Shown: positions 17,345 to 25,411 of the stretch, piece by piece
How positions within the stretch are numbered: the first letter of the stretch is position 1
Layout: each line of letters begins with the position of its first letter
Source of the DNA: Neotabrizicola shimadae
GTDB lineage: Bacteria > Pseudomonadota > Alphaproteobacteria > Rhodobacterales > Rhodobacteraceae
Reading direction: 5' to 3'
Assembly (NCBI RefSeq): GCF_019623905.1
Contig: NZ_CP069370.1
Span: 2,920,001 to 2,984,000, forward strand
DNA: 64,000 bases
Translations under genes and position numbers: made by a program
The notes under the pieces: model-generated
Seen by the model: the letters and a program-made list of their open reading frames with translations, nothing else
Databases searched by the model: none
What the model was told of the DNA's origin: nothing

Positions 17345-18427
17345 TCACCCCTGGCCCCAGCCCGCGCTCTGCATCTCGCGAAGCCGGCTCGCCGTGCGTT
17401 CGAACTCGAAGGTTCCCTCGCCCTCGATGTACAGCCGTTCCGGCACGTCGGCGGCCGAACAGATCAGCCGCACCTTCGCCTCGTACAGCGCGTCGATCAG
17501 GGTGACGAAGCGTTTGGCTTCGTTGTAGTTCGAGGCCGACAACTGCGGGATATCCTCCAGGATCAGCACCCGGCAGGCCCCGGCGATGGCCAGAAAATCC
17601 GCAGGCCCCAGAGGATGCGCGCACAGATCCCAGAAACTCGCCCGCCCCACGCCATTGGCGAAACGCGGCAATTCCACCTCGCGGCCGTTCACCGGCAGCT
17701 TCAGCACCGCCCCCGGCGCCGCGCCCGTCAAGTCTGACCAGATCGCGTCGATGCGCGCGCGCGACCCGCGCGCGGGGTGGAAATAGACCTGCGCCCCTTC
17801 CAGCCTGTGCTGGCGGTAATCGGTCGGGCTTTCCAGTTCCACCACCTCCAGCTTCTCGCGGATCATGGCGATGAAGGGCAGGAACAGCGCCCGGTTCAGA
17901 CCGTCCTTGTACAGATCCTCCGGCACCCGGTTCGACGTGGTGACAATCACGATGCCCGCCGCGAACAGCTTCTCGAACAGCCGCCCGACAATCATCGCAT
18001 CGGTGATGTCGGTGATCTGCATCTCGTCAAAGGCTAGAAGCCGCACCTCGCGGATCACCTTGTCGGCTACCGGCGCCAGCGCATCCTCTACCCCGGCCTT
18101 GCGCGCTTCGTGCATCCCCTTGTGGATTTCCTGCATGAAGGCATGGAAATGCACCCGCCGCTTCGGGGCGTGCTCTACGCTCTCGGTGAACAGGTCCATC
18201 AGCATCGACTTGCCGCGCCCGACCCCGCCCCACAGGTAAAGCCCCTTGGGCGGCGTCGGGTGCCGCACGAACAGCCCGCCCAGCAGGCTGCGCCGCCGCA
18301 CGGCCTGGGTGTCCAGCCAGTCTCGCAGAGTCTCCAGATGCTCCAGCACAGCGTGCTGCGCGGGATCGGGCCGCAGAACGCCCGCCGCCACCCGGTCTTC
18401 GTAGATCTGAGCCAGCGTCTTTCGCAT
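17345..18427 (-). CDS. zapE: ZapE/AFG1-like ATPase
   Basis: A 360-residue AFG1-family P-loop ATPase. Walker A is GGVGRGKS (67-74), Walker B is LLAFDEMQ (about 129-136), and sensor-type TTSNRVPEDLY follows. Bacterial members (ZapE) act at the division ring under stress; the mitochondrial relative AFG1 works in respiratory-complex quality control. Length and motifs are complete. The start at 18427 gives MRKTLAQIYEDRV. Copy B of the composite CtrA-like element lies about 80 bases upstream of its start. Confidence 0.92.
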   Translation of the reverse strand: MRKTLAQIYEDRVAAGVLRPDPAQHAVLEHLETLRDWLDTQAVRRRSLLGGLFVRHPTPPKGLYLWGGVGRGKSMLMDLFTESVEHAPKRRVHFHAFMQEIHKGMHEARKAGVEDALAPVADKVIREVRLLAFDEMQITDITDAMIVGRLFEKLFAAGIVIVTTSNRVPEDLYKDGLNRALFLPFIAMIREKLEVVELESPTDYRQHRLEGAQVYFHPARGSRARIDAIWSDLTGAAPGAVLKLPVNGREVELPRFANGVGRASFWDLCAHPLGPADFLAIAGACRVLILEDIPQLSASNYNEAKRFVTLIDALYEAKVRLICSAADVPERLYIEGEGTFEFERTASRLREMQSAGWGQG

Positions 18428-18507
18428 ACACTCGCATACAATGGCATGCGGATTCGGAAAAGCCCTGCCGGATCGCAGGCCGTGCCGGACGCGGACCTTG
18501 GACAGAA

Positions 18508-18581
18508 GTTAAGTCCAAGTTAAAACGGCCCGGCAAGCCATTGATTTCATTTCACCCAGGCAAGCGTCCGAGCTCGGACGC
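18508..18581 (+). repeat. Composite intergenic element, copy B (CtrA-like box plus 18-bp palindrome)
   Basis: It has the same design as 4305-4378: TTAA-N7-TTAA (18509-18523) with the same N7 (GTCCAAG), then exactly 40 bases, then the identical 18-bp palindrome GCGTCCGAGCTCGGACGC (18564-18581). Within the 40 bases CATTGAT keeps the same offset, as does CGGCC near the left end. It lies between the start of zapE and the end of the DUF2585 gene, and a C/T-rich tract (CCCCCTCTTT) follows the palindrome. Confidence 0.8.
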
Positions 18582-18588
18582 CCCCTCT

Positions 18589-19149
18589 TTAGCCCGCCGC
18601 CTGCCAGTCCAGCACCGCCTGCAGCGGCCACAGAAGCATCAGCACGTTCAGGGCCAGCCCGTCACGGATCAGCGCCGTGGTCAGCACCTCGAACCCCACG
18701 ACCACCGCCACCGAAACCCAGACCGGCGCCACCCTGGCCAGCAGGAACCCCAGGATCATCGCCAGGGTATCGAAGACCGAGTTGATGACCGAGTCCCCAT
18801 AGTAATCCAGCGAGATGGTGACCTCCCGGTACCGGTTGATCACCCAGTCCGTATTCTCCAGCAGCTCCCATGCGGCCTCGATCACCACCGCCATCACCAG
18901 CCGCCACCGCCAGTCCACCCGCCGCGCCACCAGCCAGAGCCCGGCATAGAACAGGATCCCGTGGATGATGTGGCTGGGCGTGTACCAGTCGGTCAGATGC
19001 TGGCTGTTCTCCGAGGAATAGGTCACCCCATGCCACAGCTTCACATAGCCGCAGGTGCAGATCAGGGGATGGCCCCATGACCACAGGATCACGCCCTGCG
19101 ACAGGATTAGCGCGGCGACGAGGGCGTAGGGAAGGCGGCGGTCTGTCAT
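18589..19149 (-). CDS. DUF2585/UPF0314 membrane protein
   Basis: A 186-residue membrane protein of the UPF0314/DUF2585 family, of unknown function and mostly alphaproteobacterial. About five hydrophobic segments are visible. Conserved-looking loops include TCGYVKLWHG, ENSQHLTDWYTPSHIIHG and AAWELLENTDWVINRYRE, whose clustered acidic, His and Trp residues suggest an active or binding site at the membrane face. It is complete. It lies just after the composite element and 42 bases downstream of rnr on the same strand. Confidence 0.85.
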   Translation of the reverse strand: MTDRRLPYALVAALILSQGVILWSWGHPLICTCGYVKLWHGVTYSSENSQHLTDWYTPSHIIHGILFYAGLWLVARRVDWRWRLVMAVVIEAAWELLENTDWVINRYREVTISLDYYGDSVINSVFDTLAMILGFLLARVAPVWVSVAVVVGFEVLTTALIRDGLALNVLMLLWPLQAVLDWQAAG

Positions 19150-19191
19150 GGCCCCCTTGAATCACGCCGCCCACTCGCCGTCAAAGAAAAC

Positions 19192-21417
19192 TCAGCGCCT
19201 CCGCCGCACCACCCGCCGCTGCGCCGGGACCCGGCGCGCGGGCTTGCCCCTCCGCGCCGGCTTGCCACCCGGCAACCCGCGGTCCTCGATCTCCAGCAGC
19301 TCCAGCACCAGCCCGCCGGTCACCGGCACCGCCTCGGTCAGCCGCACCGTGACCCGCTGGCCCACGCCAAGGGTCAACCCGGTCTGCGACCCCATCAGGG
19401 TCTGGCTGTCGGGGTCATAGTGGAAGAACTCCCGCCCGACCTCGCGGATCGGCACCAGCCCGTCCGCACCGGTCTCGTCCAGTTTCACGAACAGCCCGAA
19501 CCGCTGCACCCCCGAGATGCGCCCCGTGAAGGTGGCCCCCACCCGGTCGCTCAGATAGGCCGCCAGGTAGCGGTCCGTCGTGTCGCGCTCGGCCGCCATC
19601 GACCGCCGCTCGGCATCCGAGATCAGCTTGGCCGTCTCGCTGAGCTCCTCGATGTCGAAGGCGGACAGCCCGTCCTTGCCCCAGCCATGCGCCGAAATCA
19701 GCGCCCGGTGGACGATCAGGTCAGAGTAGCGCCGGATGGGAGAGGTGAAATGGGCGTAGTTCCGCAGCGCCAGCCCGAAGTGCCCAAGGTTCTCGGGCGC
19801 ATAATAGGCCTGCGGCATGGACCGCAGGGTCGAAATGTTCAGGAGCTCGTCGAAATCCGAACCTTCCGCCTGCGCCAGAAGGCGGTTGAGATGCGCCGTC
19901 TTCAGCACCTGGCCCTTCGCCAGAGTGAAGCCCGACGCCTCGGCCACCTCGCGCAGGGCATCCAGCTTTTCGGGCGAGGGTTCTTCGTGAACACGGAACA
20001 GCAGGGGCCGCTTCAGACGGATCAGTTCCTCGGCGGCGGCGACATTCGCCAGCACCATGAACTCCTCGATCAGCTTGTGCGCCTCAAGCCGCTCCTTGAA
20101 GGCGACCGACAGGACCTTGCCCTCGTCGGACAGCACGATCCGCCGCTCCGGCAGGTCCAGGTCAAGGGGCTCCCGCCGTTTGCGCGCAGCGGCTAGCGCC
20201 TCGTAGGCGCCGTAGAGCGGCTTCAGGATGTCCTGAACAAGCGGTGCGGTGGCAGCATCCGGTCGCCCCTCCACCGCCGCCTGTACCTGGGCATATTCCA
20301 GCGAGGCAACCGACCGCATCAGCCCGCGCGTGAAGCGGTGGCTGATCTTGTTGCCCTGCGCGTCGACGCGCATTCGCACGGCGAGGCAGGCACGGTCCAC
20401 GCCCTCGTGCAGCGAACAAAGGTCGCCTGACAGCGTGTCGGGCAACATCGGCACCACCCGGTCGGGGAAATAGGTGGAATTGCCGCGCTTGCGCGCCTCA
20501 CGGTCCAGCGCCGAGCCGGGGGTGACGTAATGCGCCACATCTGCGATGGCGACCCAGACCACCCAGCCACCGGGGTTGGTCTCGTCATCGGCATGGGCGT
20601 GAACGGCATCGTCGCGGTCGCGCGCGTCGGCGGGGTCTATGGTGACCAACGGCACGCCGCGCAGATCCTCGCGTTCGCCCAAAGTCACGGGACGGGCGGC
20701 ATCGGCCTCTGCCACGGCAGCATCGGGAAAGCGGTCGGGGATGCCGTGTTGGTGGATGGCAATCAGGCTGACCGCCTTGGGCGAGCCCGGGTCCCCCAGT
20801 CGCGAGACGATGCGCGCCTGCGGAAGGCCAAGACGTTTTGGCCCGACCTGCTCGGCCTCGACCAGTTCGCCGTCCTTAGCGCCGCCCGTGCCATCCGCCG
20901 GCACGCGCCATTCCTTGTCGGCGCCCTTGTCGATGGGAACGATGCGCCCGCCCTCGGCGCCCTTGCGGAAGATGCCCAACACCTTGAGCGGATTGGAGCC
21001 CAGACGGCGGATCAGCCGAGCGGCATAGTCGCAGTCTTCTTCCTCGACCTTCGTCAGCCGGGCAAGGATGCGGTCGCCTTCGCCAAGCGCGGGGTCACCC
21101 TTTTGCTGCACGATCTGTATGCGCGGTGGTGGGGCGTCCTCTGTCCATTCCATCGGTTCGGCGAAGATGTCGCCCTGATCGTCGGGCGCCAGCACCTTCA
21201 GCAGGGTCACCGGCGGCAAGGTTCCGGCGCCACGATAGGTGTGGCGCTTGCGCTCCAATGCGCCATCGTCTTCCAGTTCGCGCAGCATCCGCTTCAGCTC
21301 GACACGGGCGGCGCTGCCCTTGATGCCGAAGGCGCGCGCGAGATCGCGCTTGGCGGAAAGCGTGGGGTTCTCGCGGATCCAGTCGAGGATCTGCTCTTTG
21401 GTGGGAAGTCTGTCCAT
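19192..21417 (-). CDS. rnr: Ribonuclease R
   Basis: A 741-residue 3'-5' exoribonuclease of the RNB family that degrades structured RNA. An N-terminal winged-helix region (about 1-65) is followed by cold-shock-like OB folds, the RNB catalytic centre with the acidic cluster VTIDPADARDRDDAV, SPIRRYSDLIVHRAL and an S1 domain. The C-terminal tail is strongly basic (KPARRGKPARRVPAQRR). The ATG at 21417 (MDRLPTKEQILDWI) is chosen over an upstream in-frame start that adds 12 unlike residues. It is divergent from the small lipoprotein. Confidence 0.95.
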   Translation of the reverse strand: MDRLPTKEQILDWIRENPTLSAKRDLARAFGIKGSAARVELKRMLRELEDDGALERKRHTYRGAGTLPPVTLLKVLAPDDQGDIFAEPMEWTEDAPPPRIQIVQQKGDPALGEGDRILARLTKVEEEDCDYAARLIRRLGSNPLKVLGIFRKGAEGGRIVPIDKGADKEWRVPADGTGGAKDGELVEAEQVGPKRLGLPQARIVSRLGDPGSPKAVSLIAIHQHGIPDRFPDAAVAEADAARPVTLGEREDLRGVPLVTIDPADARDRDDAVHAHADDETNPGGWVVWVAIADVAHYVTPGSALDREARKRGNSTYFPDRVVPMLPDTLSGDLCSLHEGVDRACLAVRMRVDAQGNKISHRFTRGLMRSVASLEYAQVQAAVEGRPDAATAPLVQDILKPLYGAYEALAAARKRREPLDLDLPERRIVLSDEGKVLSVAFKERLEAHKLIEEFMVLANVAAAEELIRLKRPLLFRVHEEPSPEKLDALREVAEASGFTLAKGQVLKTAHLNRLLAQAEGSDFDELLNISTLRSMPQAYYAPENLGHFGLALRNYAHFTSPIRRYSDLIVHRALISAHGWGKDGLSAFDIEELSETAKLISDAERRSMAAERDTTDRYLAAYLSDRVGATFTGRISGVQRFGLFVKLDETGADGLVPIREVGREFFHYDPDSQTLMGSQTGLTLGVGQRVTVRLTEAVPVTGGLVLELLEIEDRGLPGGKPARRGKPARRVPAQRRVVRRRR

Positions 21418-21528
21418 GTCCTTGGGCCTAACACCCCAAGCCGGCGGCGTCACGCCGATCCTGCATCGAGACTGGACGAAAGGCTCCGGGCAAGCGCAGA
21501 GTTCGCGTGCCTTTTCCGGAGACCGCTC

Positions 21529-21876
21529 ATGCGACGCGCCCTGATCCTGGTCCTGTTGCTACCCGCTTGCGTTCCTGTGACTTTGCCCGAGGCCGAAGAG
21601 CAGTGCGCCCGGTCTGCCGCGTCCGGGGGTGGGGGCGGTTCGGTTGCAGTTGGAGCCTCGACCGGAAACGCAGCCATCGGCATCGGAGGAGGCGCGGTCG
21701 GCATCGGCGTCGGCGCCGGCGGCTGGAACAGCGCAGGCGCGGGCATAGGCATGACGTTCGGCGGTCCGACCTGGCCGCGGCTGGACACGGAAACGGTCTA
21801 TGTGAACTGCGTGCGCGACCGCACCGGACAGAATCCGACGGTGAACATGGCTACTGCGCTGCAAAGGGCTCCTTAG
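21529..21876 (+). CDS. Small Gly-rich lipoprotein
   Basis: A 115-residue protein with a lipoprotein signal. MRRALILVLLLPAC ends in an LPAC lipobox, so Cys14 would be lipidated. The mature part is Gly/Ala/Val rich (GGGGGSVAVG, GGGAVGIGVGAGG) up to about residue 85, then a short non-repetitive end with one pair of Cys overall. CGGAG lies 7 bases before the ATG. I recognise no family. It is divergent from rnr and convergent with the TSUP permease. Confidence 0.7.
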   Translation: MRRALILVLLLPACVPVTLPEAEEQCARSAASGGGGGSVAVGASTGNAAIGIGGGAVGIGVGAGGWNSAGAGIGMTFGGPTWPRLDTETVYVNCVRDRTGQNPTVNMATALQRAP

Positions 21877-21889
21877 ATGGCGGCCTCGG

Positions 21890-22651
21890 TCAGCCCAACA
21901 CCTGCCACAAAAGCCGCGCCGCCATCGCGGAAGACGTGACGACCAGGAGCGGCTTGATCAGCCGGGCGCCGCGGTTCATTGCCATGCGGGCACCGAGTGC
22001 CGCGCCCGCAGTCTGCGCCAGTGCCATGAGGAGCCCGGTCTTGATGAGGATCGCACCAGCGAAGGCAAACACCGCAAGGCTGCCGAGGTTGGAGGCGAAG
22101 TTCAGCGCCTTTGTGTGGGCGGTGGCCTTGGTGACGCCGTAACCGGCCAGCATTACGAAACCCAGCATGAAGAAGCTGCCGGTTCCGGGACCGAACAGGC
22201 CATCGTACAGGGCGATGGGCGGGACGATGAGGGCGGTAAAGGTGGCAGGTCTCAGGCGCTGGACCCGGTCTGCATCGGTGAGGCCGGGCTTGAAGGCGAA
22301 GAAAAGCGCGACGGCCACCAGGATGACCGGCATGGCGATCCTGAGACCTTCGACCGGCACAAGATGGGCCAGGACTGCCCCGGCGGCGCCGAAGACCAAG
22401 GCAACGGCAATGCCGGGGCCTTGCGACGACAGGTCCACCAGACCCGCGCGGGCGTAGGCCAGCGTGGCGGTGCCCGAGCCGAAGGTACCCTGCAGCTTGT
22501 TGGTGGCGAGGGCTGTCACCGGGTCCACCCCGGCCAGAAGCAGGGCGGGGACGGTAATCAGACCGCCGCCGCCCGCAATGGCATCCACGAAACCGGCAAT
22601 GAAGGCCGCCAGCACAAGGAGGGCGACCAGGTACGGCGCGAGTTCAAGCAT
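21890..22651 (-). CDS. TSUP (TauE/SafE) family permease
   Basis: A 253-residue membrane protein of the TauE/SafE family, with about seven or eight hydrophobic segments and the family glycine-rich signature FIAGFVDAIAGGGGLITVP near the N-terminus. The inverted repeat half carries DGLFGPGTGSFF. Members move sulfite, sulfonates or other organic anions; the substrate here is unknown. The ATG at 22651 lies one base after the stop of the GNAT gene, so serB, GNAT and this gene look like one translationally coupled operon. Confidence 0.88.
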   Translation of the reverse strand: MLELAPYLVALLVLAAFIAGFVDAIAGGGGLITVPALLLAGVDPVTALATNKLQGTFGSGTATLAYARAGLVDLSSQGPGIAVALVFGAAGAVLAHLVPVEGLRIAMPVILVAVALFFAFKPGLTDADRVQRLRPATFTALIVPPIALYDGLFGPGTGSFFMLGFVMLAGYGVTKATAHTKALNFASNLGSLAVFAFAGAILIKTGLLMALAQTAGAALGARMAMNRGARLIKPLLVVTSSAMAARLLWQVLG

Positions 22652-22652
22652 G

Positions 22653-23135
22653 TCAGAGGTCGAACCGCTTGCTGACCCGGCCCACAACACGGCCGTCATC
22701 AAGCGCCCAGTCAGGATCGGTCGCGTAGATGATGAAGCCGCGGCGCGCGTAATAGCCAAGCCCCGGCACGTTATCGGCCCGGATGGTGGCGTTGATTGTC
22801 GCAATGCCTGCGGCTCGGGCCGCTGCCGCCGTGGCCGCGAAGAGCGCCGCCCCCGCGCCGCTGCGCTGACGGGCGGGCGTGACAAATGTGCCGATGTCGG
22901 CCCAACCCGCCGGCAGGCCTGGCCAGCGACCGAGTGCCTGGAAGCCGAGGAGCGTACCGTCGTCATCCAGCGCAACATGGCAGTAGACGGCTTCGGGCGC
23001 CGTGATGTAGTCCTCGCGCACCTCGTCTTCGTGGCGCGGCCGCTGGTAGGCGGTGGTGCCACCGATGGCGATGATCTCGTTCTGCAGTGCCGTCATCGCG
23101 GGGGCATCGGCGGGGGTGGCGGGGCGGATGATCAT
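22653..23135 (-). CDS. GNAT family N-acetyltransferase
   Basis: A 160-residue GNAT acetyltransferase. It opens [17 protein letters not shown] and carries the acetyl-CoA loop QRSGAGAALF, a variant of Q/RxxGxG/A. Members acetylate amines from acetyl-CoA; resemblance to phosphinothricin-type acetyltransferases is visible (GFQALGRW, NATIRADNVPGLGYYARRGF in pieces) but the substrate is not certain. The ATG at 23135 overlaps the serB stop by ATGA. Confidence 0.87.
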   Translation of the reverse strand: MIIRPATPADAPAMTALQNEIIAIGGTTAYQRPRHEDEVREDYITAPEAVYCHVALDDDGTLLGFQALGRWPGLPAGWADIGTFVTPARQRSGAGAALFAATAAAARAAGIATINATIRADNVPGLGYYARRGFIIYATDPDWALDDGRVVGRVSKRFDL

Positions 23136-24007
23136 GCGGCGAACTCGTCGCGGGAATAGCCCTGCAGGTAGAGTAGAGCCGTCAGGTCGCCGTGGTTCAC
23201 CCGCAACTGGCATTCGGCTGCGACCACCGGTTTGGCATGAAGTGCCACCCCGGCACCGGCGCGCTTGAGCATGGCAAGGTCGTTCGCTCCGTCGCCCACG
23301 GCAATGGCGTCTTCGGGCGTGATCCCCAGGCGCGCGGTGACCTCTTCCAACGCTTGCAGCTTGGCGGCCTTTCCAAGGATCGGCAGCGCCACTTCGCCGG
23401 TCAACTTGCTCTCGTGCGCCAGAAGCGTGTTGGCGCGGCTCTCGTCGAAGCCGAGCTTGCCAGCGATGGCGTCGGTAAAGGCGGTGAACCCGCCCGAGAC
23501 AAGGAGCGTGTAGGCGCCGTTGGCCTTCATGGTGGCCAGAAGCTCTGGCCCGCCGGGCATAAGCGTGATGCGATCCTTCAGAACGCGCTGTATCGTGGCG
23601 GTGGGCAGGCCGCGGAGAAGCGCCACCCGTTCCTTCAGTGCGGCTTCGAAATCAAGCTCGCCGTTCATGGCCCGCGCGGTGATGCCGGCGACATGAGGAC
23701 CCACACCGGCCTCGTCCGCCAGTTCGTCGATGCATTCCTGCCGGATCATCGTCGAATCCATGTCGGCGATCAGCAGGTGCTTCTTCCGCCCTTCGGCCCG
23801 CTGCACGGCCAGGTCCAGGCCCATAGCCTGAAGGTCGGCCCAGACCGACCACAGGTTCGCAGGCGTCTCGGCCAGGTCGAATTCCGCTGCCACGCCGGGG
23901 TCCAGCCAACGCGCATGACCGCCGCCCCAGGCGTTGCGCAGCGATTCCACGGTGACGCGATCAAGGCGCGGGCGGGCGGGGTCTGTCAGGATCGTGGCGA
24001 CGAACAT
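23132..24007 (-). CDS. serB: Phosphoserine phosphatase
   Basis: A 291-residue HAD phosphatase that makes serine from phosphoserine, the last step of the pathway. HAD motif I is IADMDSTMI, where DMDST is the serB signature with nucleophile Asp. Motif II is VSGGFT and motif III/IV is [10 protein letters not shown]. The N-terminal 75 residues form the regulatory part seen in longer SerB proteins. The start at 24007 ([10 protein letters not shown]) has only a weak Shine-Dalgarno. It is divergent from serC, with a 159-base shared control region. Confidence 0.95.
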   Translation of the reverse strand: MFVATILTDPARPRLDRVTVESLRNAWGGGHARWLDPGVAAEFDLAETPANLWSVWADLQAMGLDLAVQRAEGRKKHLLIADMDSTMIRQECIDELADEAGVGPHVAGITARAMNGELDFEAALKERVALLRGLPTATIQRVLKDRITLMPGGPELLATMKANGAYTLLVSGGFTAFTDAIAGKLGFDESRANTLLAHESKLTGEVALPILGKAAKLQALEEVTARLGITPEDAIAVGDGANDLAMLKRAGAGVALHAKPVVAAECQLRVNHGDLTALLYLQGYSRDEFAA

Positions 24008-24059
24008 GGGCAGGACAAGTTTCCGATAGTGAACGGAGTGGGTCGCAATTGCGGGCGCG

Positions 24060-24166
24060 GGTGCCGCTTTACGACGATTTTCCGGCTTGCGCCAGTGAAG
24101 GCGGCCCCGTATCTCCGGCGGCGGGACACCCCTCCCCAACGGGGGGCGATTATCTGGAAGGATACC
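24060..24166 (+). ncRNA. serC leader RNA element
   Basis: The DNA just before serC carries CGGGACACCCCTCCCC, a short loop, GGGGGGCG and ATTATCTGGAAGG, ending in the ribosome binding site. This matches my recall of the serC motif reported for alphaproteobacteria, a 5' leader whose last stem overlaps the serC ribosome binding site. The final stem is 24132-24137 with 24141-24146. The 5' limit is approximate. A covariance search with the Rfam serC model would settle it. Confidence 0.65.
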
Positions 24167-25324
24167 ATGGCTGACCTGACCGCCCCGGCTGCGCGCCCGG
24201 CTAATCCGCGCTTTTCCTCTGGCCCCTGCGCCAAGATTCCCGGCTATTCCCTGGACATGCTTGCCGACGCCCCCCTGGGCCGGTCGCATCGTGCCGCTGT
24301 CGGCAAGTCGAAGCTGGCCGAGGCCATCGACTTGACGCGCGAGATTCTGGGCGTGCCGGCCGACTATCGCATCGGCATCGTGCCAGGGTCGGACACGGGC
24401 GCTGTGGAGATGGCGATGTGGTCGCTTCTGGGCGCACGTCCGGTGGAAATGCTGGCATGGGAAAGCTTTGGCGAAGGTTGGGTCACCGATGCGGTGAAGC
24501 AGCTGAAGCTGGATGCTGTGGTGAAGAAGGCCGACTACGGCCGGATCGTTGACCTGGCCACAGTGGATTTCGACAAGGATGTCGTGTTCACCTGGAACGG
24601 CACAACCTCGGGTGTTCGCGTTCCGAATGGCGATGCGATCCCTGCTGATCGCGCAGGCCTGACGATCTGCGACGCAACCTCGGCCGCTTTTGCGATGGAC
24701 TTGCCCTGGGACAAGCTGGATGTGGTAACCTTCTCCTGGCAGAAGGTGCTGGGTGGCGAGGGCGCGCACGGCATGCTGATCCTGTCGCCCCGCGCGGTGG
24801 AACGGCTTGAGACCTATACCCCTGCCTGGCCGCTGCCCAAGATTTTCCGGCTGACGAGCAAGAGCAAGCTGATCGAAGGGATCTTCGTCGGCGAGACAAT
24901 CAACACACCGTCGATGCTGGCTGTGGAGGATTACCTCGTCAGCCTGAAATGGGCGAAGTCGGTGGGCGGGCTGAAGGGCCTGGTCGCCCGGGCCGAGGCC
25001 AATGCGAAAGTGGTCTGGGACTTCTGCTCCGCGAACCCGTGGATCGCCAACCTGGCGGAAGATCCGGCTACGGCCTCGACCACTTCGGTTTGCCTGAAAT
25101 TCACCGATCCCCGCATCACCGATGGCGCAGCCTTTGCCAAAGCCATTGCCAAACGGCTGGAGAAGGCGGGCGTAGCACTGGACGTGGGCGCCTACCGCGA
25201 TGCACCGCCCGGCCTGCGCATCTGGTGCGGCTCGACGGTCGAAACCGCCGATGTCGCCGCGCTGATGCCGTGGCTGGCCTATGCCTTCGAGGCCGAGATC
25301 GCGGAACTCGCCAAGGCGGCGTGA
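24167..25324 (+). CDS. serC: Phosphoserine aminotransferase
   Basis: A 385-residue PLP enzyme that converts 3-phosphohydroxypyruvate and glutamate to phosphoserine and 2-oxoglutarate. The PLP lysine is Lys193 in [13 protein letters not shown], and the phosphate loop is [10 protein letters not shown]. It is the alphaproteobacterial type ([15 protein letters not shown] opening), longer than the E. coli form. GGAAGG lies before the ATG at 24167. It is followed by serA after a palindromic spacer and preceded by a likely serC leader RNA. Confidence 0.95.
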   Translation: MADLTAPAARPANPRFSSGPCAKIPGYSLDMLADAPLGRSHRAAVGKSKLAEAIDLTREILGVPADYRIGIVPGSDTGAVEMAMWSLLGARPVEMLAWESFGEGWVTDAVKQLKLDAVVKKADYGRIVDLATVDFDKDVVFTWNGTTSGVRVPNGDAIPADRAGLTICDATSAAFAMDLPWDKLDVVTFSWQKVLGGEGAHGMLILSPRAVERLETYTPAWPLPKIFRLTSKSKLIEGIFVGETINTPSMLAVEDYLVSLKWAKSVGGLKGLVARAEANAKVVWDFCSANPWIANLAEDPATASTTSVCLKFTDPRITDGAAFAKAIAKRLEKAGVALDVGAYRDAPPGLRIWCGSTVETADVAALMPWLAYAFEAEIAELAKAA

Positions 25325-25333
25325 CCCTCAGCG

Positions 25334-25392
25334 GTGCGTGCAAGCACGCACCCTACCTCATACTCCCCCGTAGGGTGCGCGCTTGCGCGCAC
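25334..25392. repeat. Nested palindromic repeat between serC and serA
   Basis: Arms 25334-25356 and 25370-25392 (23 bases each) are inverted repeats with 21 of 23 matches around a 13-base loop. Each arm is itself a palindrome (GTGCGTGC-AA-GCACGCAC and GTGCGCGC-TT-GCGCGCAC). Elements of this REP/BIME-like form occur in many Rhodobacteraceae intergenic regions. Being inside the serC-serA unit, it could stabilise the serC message or weaken serA readthrough. Confidence 0.8.
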
Positions 25393-25411
25393 TAATCTCA
25401 AAGGACCAATC

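Noticed and set aside
23192-24166. Long N-terminal extension in frame with serC
   Set aside because: It runs opposite serB and through the divergent control region; serC of normal length begins at 24167 after a good ribosome binding site.
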